From NCBI GenBank assembly GCA_951230915.1, contig OX579638.1, positions 32,588,322-32,652,321 on the forward strand: DNA of 64,000 bases. The letters run 5' to 3'. Shown in pieces: positions 57,291 through 64,000 of the stretch. The notes beneath the pieces were generated by a model, which had not been told where the DNA came from, did not search any database, and saw only the letters and a list, made by a program, of their open reading frames with translations. A program made the position numbers and the translations under genes. Each line of letters begins with the position of its first letter. Positions within the stretch are counted from its first letter, which is position 1. Source of the DNA: Antitrichia curtipendula (lineage: Eukaryota; Streptophyta; Bryopsida; Hypnales; Leucodontaceae).

Positions 57291-57490
57291 NNNNNNNNNN
57301 NNNNNNNNNNNNNNNNNNNNNNNNNNNNNNNNNNNNNNNNNNNNNNNNNNNNNNNNNNNNNNNNNNNNNNNNNNNNNNNNNNNNNNNNNNNNNNNNNNNN
57401 NNNNNNNNNNNNNNNNNNNNNNNNNNNNNNNNNNNNNNNNNNNNNNNNNNNNNNNNNNNNNNNNNNNNNNNNNNNNNNNNNNNNNNNNNN
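57291..57490. other. Assembly gap, 200 N
   Basis: Placeholder of exactly 200 N. At least ~400 bp of the element to the left is unaccounted for, so the true distance is probably larger. Confidence 0.99.
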
Positions 57491-57721
57491 GTTCCGTTGG
57501 AGTGGCCGAGATGTCCAACAGCATGATGCCACCATATAAGTCAAGTTAGCTTTGGTGGAATGGAGACAGCGACTAGGAACAGAAAAAAAGGACCACAACA
57601 TGACGACGGAACCCATGGAAGATCACGGAACCAAGGCAATAGAGTGGACAATTTTTTTTCCCACAAATGTCAATTGATTCACAATCGAAACTTTCAGTGG
57701 ATAAAGAATTGACAAACAACA
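57491..57721. other. GC-richer post-gap fragment of unknown origin
   Basis: Markedly less AT-rich than its surroundings (CCGTTGGAGTGGCCGAGATG, ACGACGGAACCCATGG). It may be the edge of a gene or retroelement that lies mostly in the gap. No domain can be read from it. Confidence 0.35.
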
Positions 57722-57723
57722 TA

Positions 57724-58214
57724 AGGTAAAACAGCCCATTACGGACCAAATGGGGGGTTTGCCCTCATGTCATTACTGAAATTTTTTGATTTTTTTCTCA
57801 CACAAACACAAGTGATAGAAATGGTGAGAGCAATTGAAATTATATTTTTTTGATAAAGTGTGAATTTGTTATAAATTTCTGAAGTGTTCTGCCCATCATG
57901 GCTAAAAGAGCCTGTAGACTACCCCAAAACCAACAAAAATTATATCCATAACACTCATCTAACTCACCTATTGCGGTCACAATATTTTCTAAAATAGAAG
58001 GTCTGAAAAAATCACATCCTACAATGAATTAACACTAAAAAGCTGGAAGTTCCTATTGTGGTTACTAATTACTCCATTCCAGTCACCTAACCCATTGATT
58101 GTGGCGCAGATTTAATTCACTGGAAGAAGACCATAATTCATTAAAAGAAACCATAATGGGGTCATTCCTAGGCGTCTGTAATGGGTAAAAGGTCCGTAAT
58201 GGGCTGTTTTACCT
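57724..58214 (+). mobile_element. TA|AGGTAAAC family element, full copy
   Basis: The ends AGGTAAAACAGCCCATTACG and the complement of CGTAATGGGCTGTTTTACCT match 20 of 20. TA on both sides (57722-57723, 58215-58216). 491 bp. It carries the uninterrupted site CCTGTAGACTACCCC at 57911-57925, which serves as the empty-site control for the nested insertion at 43005-43160. Confidence 0.88.
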
Positions 58215-58887
58215 TAATTCAGTTCAGGGAAAATGGATTTCAAGTGAAAAAGCACATTTAAATAATTGAAGCATACTCCCTTTGTTCCAAAACAAATCCG
58301 TGATTTTCTTGGAAAAGGGTGGGTAAAACAACATAATATAAGGTGCTCCTATTTGCATGGGAATGCATAGTTCTTGTAGCTTCTTGTCAACCCTAGTAGG
58401 AGTGGTCGGGTGTTCATGAAATTTGGACACAACAAGTTAGCATGTAGTTACCTCCTTTGTGAAAAAATAATTTTTTTTCCGATTGGGTGCCCAAATCAAA
58501 AAGTTATGTTGCCTTGAACTTTTGGGTCAGCTTGGGCAATTTGGGAATCTTTGGAGAATCTTTTGCAAAAAAGATCAAGAAGTTTTGAAATTTGGCATGT
58601 ATGTAACTAATCAAATATGGCATACAATTGTCCCAAAAAAAAATTTAGTTGTCAAATCACATTCTAAGAGGAGTCAAACTTTGTTAGCTATGTTGGGGTA
58701 GTTTCAAGAAAAAACATTTTCTTCTAACTTCAAGCCCTATTATCTTGCAATTAGTGAAGTCAAAATTCTTTAAATTTTTTTCACATACTCCAAATGTTTT
58801 TCTCTAATTTTTTGCCGTTTGGATTTCATATAAAATATATTCTTCATTGCACCAAAAAAATGACTAGTGTATTGCCAATTCACTTAA
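58215..58887. other. Intergenic DNA with a single Stowaway-like end
   Basis: TACTCCCTTTGTTCCAAAAC at 58271-58290 matches the typical Stowaway MITE terminus, but no inverted partner was found in the following ~600 bp. Otherwise nothing recognised; the ORFs 58224-58430 and 58483-58701 have no features. Confidence 0.45.
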
Positions 58888-59285
58888 CCTCCTTGCGTTG
58901 CAGGGTGATTTAGAATAATTTAGACACCATAGTTTCTTCTAAATTTTTTGGTGAATAAACCTAATATCATATACTTATGAATGGTTAAAAATCTCATGTT
59001 TGTGTAGAACAAAATTTTTACTCCAAATGAGCCCGAAGTCTGCTAACCCTATTTCACAAGATTAGAAAAAAGTTGTTTTCTTCACTCCAAATGCTATAAT
59101 CTTTCAATCCGCACAATGAAAAGGGCTGAAATTTTTTTCACACTTTGGTAAAATAAATTACTTCAATTTTGTATGGTTGAAGTTCCAAAAAAAAAATTTG
59201 ATTTTCTTTTTTGAATAACTTACCCAAAAGTTGTAGTTTTTGGAATGTCTCTTTGGAAAGAAAAAAAACCCGGATCCTTTAGGGA
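58888..59285 (-). mobile_element. TTAA-family fragment, inverted
   Basis: Reading leftward from the TTAA at 59286-59289: TCCCTAAAGGATCCGGG, then GTGCGGATTGAAAGATTATA, as in the 5' parts of other copies. The left boundary is unclear; CTTAACCTCC at 58883-58892 may be the decayed other end. About 400 bp, less than half the usual length. Confidence 0.55.
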
Positions 59286-59289
59286 TTAA

Positions 59290-62249
59290 AAGTCAAGTGG
59301 AACATATTGAAAGTGGGGGCCAAAATTTTCAATTTTCTCCTAATTTGCAACTAGCTTCAATGCAATGAATTCCAATCAATATGCTACCTATTCCAGTGCA
59401 GTGAATTTTGATAAAATCCTATGCATTCAATTGCAAGAGGTTCCTGTTATTCAACTTAAAAGATTTGGTATTAGTCAACTTTGATCAGCCACTGCCAATG
59501 AACTTCAGTGAGCTCCTATCATGAAACTGCTATTAGAACTTGCATTTCAAGTGCAATCATTTCTTGCAATTCAATCCAATGAATCAACTTCAATCAACTT
59601 TGGTGATCCAAATTTGATCATAGACATCATCAAGCCAACCTAGGGTTTCATTTTTGAAAACCATTGAAACATCTAATTTAATCTGAGGCATAGAATATTT
59701 GGAACCCCCCAATTTATTTCAAGATAAAAGGAGTATCATGCAATGAAAATTTTGATTGATAATAGGGAACTATGTCTGCTGGATAGTTTGACTCCATTTC
59801 TTCATGGATATTGAAACCACATGTTTGTTAGATAACTTATAAGATGTCAATTTAATAAGAGCCTTTAGAAGTGAATCCCTTAGCCCTAAAACAACATTGA
59901 GGACATTTGTGTCTTTTGGATGTTTTCAGAAGGGTTTGTAGGATGATAAAAGTCCAATTTTTGGTTCTTTGAGAGTTTCTTGTGTAAATGCCTATTATCA
60001 TGGACCGTTAATTTTAAAATTTTTGACTTGTAGAGATCACTTCTTGTAATTTAAAAGATACACCTAAGTTAAGAGGGTATTTGATGTAGGGATATTTACC
60101 TTAATTATTGTACTTAAGATAACTATATTTTTATATAAAAAGCTATGAGGGGAATATTTTCAATACCCTGTGGTTTTTTCTAAATTCATCCATGCGTTTT
60201 TAAGAAAAAGGGGCTATCTTATATGTAAAATTTAAGTGTCCAATTTTTTCCTACCCCCGCCTTTCTTCACAGATTCTATCTTCCCTCTACTATATACATG
60301 TATAGAGTAAACACCATGAAACCAACAACAATCAAATTCAATTCAAGTGCCATTGACCAAATGACAATTTTTAATAACAAACTTAGCATTGAATACTTCA
60401 AAATCTCTACTAAAATTATCCAATGAACAATCCATTCAATATAAATGTATTTAATCCACACGGCTTTAAAAATTGAAGTTAAATGGACTATAAATTTCTA
60501 TCTCTGTGCTGTAGAGTTTTTAATTTGTTGAACCTACTAAAATAAACCTCCCCATTTGTGCAATGTGACAATTTATGCCTTTTGTGGTTAGTCTCTTATA
60601 CTTACACTTATTTGTTTATATTATATAAACTATTGGTACCATTGCACAATTTTAGTTGATTGCCTTTCATTGTAGATTTTTTTGATTGTGTTTATTTTAT
60701 CATCCACATGAAATTAATTGTCCACATTTGTACTCACCTTACTATAAAAATTTGCATGTCCCTTATCTATCAAGGCTAACTTATTAATATAAATTCCTAC
60801 TATATATGTAAAAACAAGAGTAGTATTTCATGGACCCTATAATAGCTCTATAAATTTAAAAAAATTCCCCTTTGAATGAAATGGACCCTCCTTGTTAGTA
60901 CTAAGGCAATCCTCATTGTAGCCTCATAGCTAGCCTTGGCTTCAAACTTATGGCCTATTCTTGTTTACAATGAGTCCTAAGTCTTGTATAAACAATCCAA
61001 AGGTCCCAATGGATTTATTAGAATGTTCAAAGTTCATTAAATTACATGAAATGAAGACCTAAAAAGTGCAATCAATTAGTTTCCAAACAATTAAATGGAA
61101 ATGTAATCTACACTGAGGAATTTTGAAATGATTTTGCATTCAAACAATCTACATTTGATTCATGAATCAATTAGGCCATATTGATATTGTGACAAGTATT
61201 GTGAGTATAAATTCATCCAAATAGAACTTTAATCCTTTTGGTGTTGATTCTTCTCATAGTATGGCACAAATGGAACCCCAAAGGGTTCTTCAATGCTAAG
61301 GGACATTTATGGTACTACCGAGGGTACTACTAAATATGCATGTTGGATTCAAAAGAGTTTTTTTCTTAAGCAAATTAAGGATTTTTCAATGATGCATGCA
61401 CAAAAAGTATAATGAAAATGTTAGAAGTAATGCATTCATGCAAATGTAACATCACCTCTTTTGATAATAAAATCACCCGAGTTTGGAAGACTTTGTTAGA
61501 CCATGTTAGAAGAGATTGATTGAAATTATGAATTTTACAGACCCTAACCTAGACCAAAAGTAAATCATTTGGATGAATATACGTGGATGACTTTCATAAA
61601 TTATTAATAACATTTTGGAATGTAAAATGTCAAGTTGAAATATAAATACTTCCCAATGGAATTTAAGTATCATGCTCTTGAATGTGTGAGCCACCTCTAA
61701 AGCATAGTACTACATTTGGTGCTAATAAGTTCATTCTAACATTCATCAATCCTTCTTTTATGTCAATTCTATTTTTTAAATTTAGTTATTTTAATATTAA
61801 ATACATTTATTTAAAAAAAAAATAACTTTTGGGGGACATTTGGTTAAATAATTGTTCCTCACTTGTTGCTCTTTGCTCATTGCTCGTCATTTTCCAATCA
61901 AATTCTAGCATTGTTGTCTTGTTGAGTCTTCTAGAAGTTAATATAAGCTTCAAAGTTCTTAGAAACAATATTCAGTAGACTAAATACTCCCAACCCTAAA
62001 TCTGCAATTGTAACATACTTTTAAAAATCTACATTCCCTATCAAATTATTTTTGAATTAATTTTTGAATTTTTTGAATTTAAAAAAAAGAAGGCATACGT
62101 ACATTTCTTACAAATGTGATTGAACTACATTCAAGGATTATTTCCCAAGTTGCATTTGAAAAAAGCTTTGATATGCAATACATGATAAGAAATAATATAA
62201 GTATTTCTTGCCATTCCCCCCAAATGAGCTTTAGCAATGCACCACTTTC
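59290..62249. other. AT-rich intergenic DNA, nothing recognised
   Basis: The longest stretch without identified features. Diverged, short CAATTCAATG/CAACTTCAAT-type motifs recur between 59340 and 59600. No ORF above 62 codons and no RNA gene found. Confidence 0.5.
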
Positions 62250-62253
62250 TTAA

Positions 62254-63724
62254 CTCCTAAAGGTTCATGACTATATTTCACAAAAAAAACAATTCAAAAC
62301 TACCATTTCTAGTGCAAGAAGGTACAATGGACAAAAAAAATACTTCTTTTGTATATTCAGCCAAAAATTCTTAAATAAGACTTGTAGGAAAATGTGTGCA
62401 ACAATTTCATACACTTTGACTATGTAGATTGTAAGACATTAGTGTTCAAAATGAAAAGAAAACATTTTTTTTCCACTTTACTTAGCTAGTTTTTCAAACT
62501 ATAAACCCCTTTAACTGAATTATTTTGCACTATAGAATTTTTAGGTTAAAATCTTTATGGTGAGGAATCGAGTTGAATGCCAAGGATTTTATTTATTTAT
62601 AATTAATAATTTTTATTCTTAAATTTTTTGTTAAATAGAAGTAAAGATGGAAGAATAAAATATATTAGTAATAGTTCTAAAATGAAATTAAAATATGTCA
62701 ATCCTAATGGTCACATTATTGTCATAAGTACTTTCCCCCCTATGGGTGCATTAGTTTTGGAAGATTGTTAAAATTGAGTTCAAAACAAGTCCTATATGTT
62801 ATTTTTTCAAGAAGATGCCCTAATTGCTTGCAAAATAAGACTTGTTATAGCTTTCAAATTACTTATTCAAATGGAATGAATCAAAATCTTTCTATAAGAT
62901 ATAATATATTTTATAAAAGAAGAATTAAAAATATTGAATTTTTGCAATTTTGAATGTTGCATAGAGTTGAGCATTTAGACATTAGGAGGTTATAATTTTT
63001 TTTTCAAACACCAAATGATATGAATATTATATTTTCATAAAGCTAATACATTCCCTAACTTCAACAAAAAGTATAAGAAAATTAGTTCCTTTGTCTCACT
63101 AAAAACTTCCAAATCAAGCACAATTTTGTGTCCCACTAAGAAGCTCCATTTACTGATTTTGATTGTTAGGTAAGCATTGGCTTTATTGAATGACCTTGTG
63201 GGAATAAGTGGCAAGCAATAAAGGAGCCCTTATCTTTTAACAAGCTTCACTTTGACCATATAAGGTACCTTATATTTGTTGCTTCCTCAAACAATAGTGT
63301 TGACAATGAATTTGGTGACCACTTAGGTGCTTTGCAGATTTGTTCATGAAGGAGGTTAGGTTTATTTGTTTTAAAATTTAGTTTGGAAGCATATATTTCT
63401 ACAATTCCAATTTTGTCACCAACCTTTAAATCATCTAGAATGACAAGTTGGCAACATTCACAAACGATGCTCAAATTTGATATTTCTTAATGACGGTGCC
63501 TAAGCTGGAGGTTTTGTATAGATCTAAAGGATGGATTACTAGTTTTTGAATGTATGTATCAGTGGCACAAAGATTCAAACTATACTTAATCCATCATAGA
63601 GAAAGGTTTGGGAGTTTTTTAGTAGGACAAAGGAAGTATAGTCAAGAGTATAGTAAAATTTGACATCATAGGAACTTGTCCAAAATCCTAAAAAATCTAC
63701 TTTACAGCTTTAAATCTTTAGGAA
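62254..63724 (+). mobile_element. TTAA-family element, subfamily 2-like, split by a Stowaway-like element
   Basis: TTAA at 62250-62253 and 63725-63728. The left end is CTCCTAAAGGTTCATGAC and the right end AAATCTTTAGGA. The interior keeps CAAAACTACCATTTCTAGTG, TTGACTATGTAGATTGTAAG and, right of the insertion, CATCATAGGAACTTGTCC. About 920 bp without the nested 552-bp element. An old copy. Confidence 0.65.
63085..63636. mobile_element. Stowaway-like element (Tc1/mariner), nested
   Basis: The inverted ends are GTTCCTTTGTCTCACTAAAA and, as complement of the right end, CTTCCTTTGTCCTACTAAAA (3 differences in 20). TA flanks both sides (63083-63084, 63637-63638). The ends resemble the Stowaway consensus CTCCCTCCGTCC. 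552 bp is long for a Stowaway. The minus-strand ORF 63247-63474 (75 codons) is not recognisably transposase. Confidence 0.65.
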
Positions 63725-63939
63725 TTAAGGGCATTCTCCTAACAATTTTCCTTAGAGAAATAAGACATTAATTGTGAAGTCTATAACCATAGCATATTTC
63801 AAATTTTTTTCATTATAAAAGTGATAAATTGGGTTGTTGCTTTTCGTTTGGACTTGGGCTTTATTCAAGGTGTATTTTCTAGATGGTGACACTATGTGGA
63901 TGTCATGGCTTCTATGTAGTAGGTGCCAAAGCATTGATA

Positions 63940-63940
63940 A

Positions 63941-63976
<36 letters not shown>
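63940..63976. repeat. (AT)n microsatellite
   Basis: AAATATAAATATATATAT-type run, about 15 AT units. It gives the Tyr-Ile start of the ORF 63752-63979, which is not a gene. Confidence 0.9.
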
Positions 63977-63977
<1 letters not shown>

Positions 63978-64000
63978 AATAGATCATTACATAGGATCCA

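Noticed and set aside
58271..58290. A full Stowaway element at 58.27 kb
   Set aside because: Only one end (TACTCCCTTTGTTCC) is visible; no inverted partner was found within several hundred bases on the expected side.
265..63728. CCCCTAAA/TTTAGGGG strings as plant-type telomeric repeats or teloboxes
   Set aside because: They occur once per element end next to TTAA, in inverted pairs ~0.9 kb apart, and are never in tandem. They are transposon termini, not interstitial telomere DNA.
1..64000. CRISPR array, bacterial operon, phage or plasmid modules
   Set aside because: No spaced short direct repeats, no Shine-Dalgarno-led operons and no such genes. Introns, LTR elements and plant MITEs show a plant nuclear genome.
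1..64000. tRNA or rRNA genes
   Set aside because: No cloverleaf-like A and B box pairs with matching acceptor stems and no rRNA-like conserved blocks were noticed by eye. A covariance-model scan would be needed to exclude them fully.

Overview
The window looks like a gene-poor, repeat-rich stretch of a land-plant nuclear genome. The evidence is a spliced gene with GT-AG introns, a plastid zeaxanthin epoxidase, a Ty1/copia retrotransposon with the usual plant tRNA-iMet primer site, and dense nested MITE-like elements in AT-rich DNA. I cannot name the species. A seedless plant is possible but this is weak inference. Two runs of exactly 200 N (5827-6026, 57291-57490) are assembly gaps.

Only two host genes can be supported. 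(1) A four-exon plus-strand gene at 12392-15082 encodes a 392-residue protein of the C2orf69/UPF0565 family (predicted alpha/beta-hydrolase fold, GFSKG nucleophile elbow). It sits in a GC-richer island (about 11.0-15.1 kb) that has a TATA-like site and two overlapping upstream ORFs. (2) An uninterrupted minus-strand ORF at 36625-34607 encodes zeaxanthin epoxidase (672 aa), the plastid enzyme that makes violaxanthin for the xanthophyll cycle and for abscisic acid synthesis. Nothing suggests that the two genes work together.

Most of the rest is transposon-derived. The main component is a family of ~0.9-1 kb non-autonomous elements with ends TTAA|CCCCTAAAGG...CCTTTAGGGG|TTAA. At least 15 copies or fragments lie at 0-8 kb, 17-19 kb, 39-42 kb, 46-59 kb and 62-64 kb, in several subfamilies and both orientations. 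The strictly kept TTAA and C-rich ends point to a piggyBac-like origin. A second family has TA|AGGTAAAC ends and TA duplications (Tc1/mariner-like): 42.8, 52.9 and 57.7 kb, a fragment at 19.4 kb, and relatives at 43.0 and 16.9 kb. There are also two CACTA-type foldback MITEs (18980-19121 is a perfect 142-bp palindrome; 29246-29430), a Tourist-like MITE (10693-11004), a Stowaway-like element (63085-63636) and a GC-rich dispersed repeat (1.4 and 41.6 kb). Insertions are often nested, which gives a relative age order.

A decayed Ty1/copia element (20478-25945, TSD AATAG) splits one arm of a long inverted repeat of ~370-bp arms (20190-26405). A second, intact long inverted repeat lies at about 30885-31755, and a ~180-bp tandem array at 26822-27840. 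Coordinates, splice sites, terminal repeats and mismatch counts were read by eye. No alignment or database search was run.
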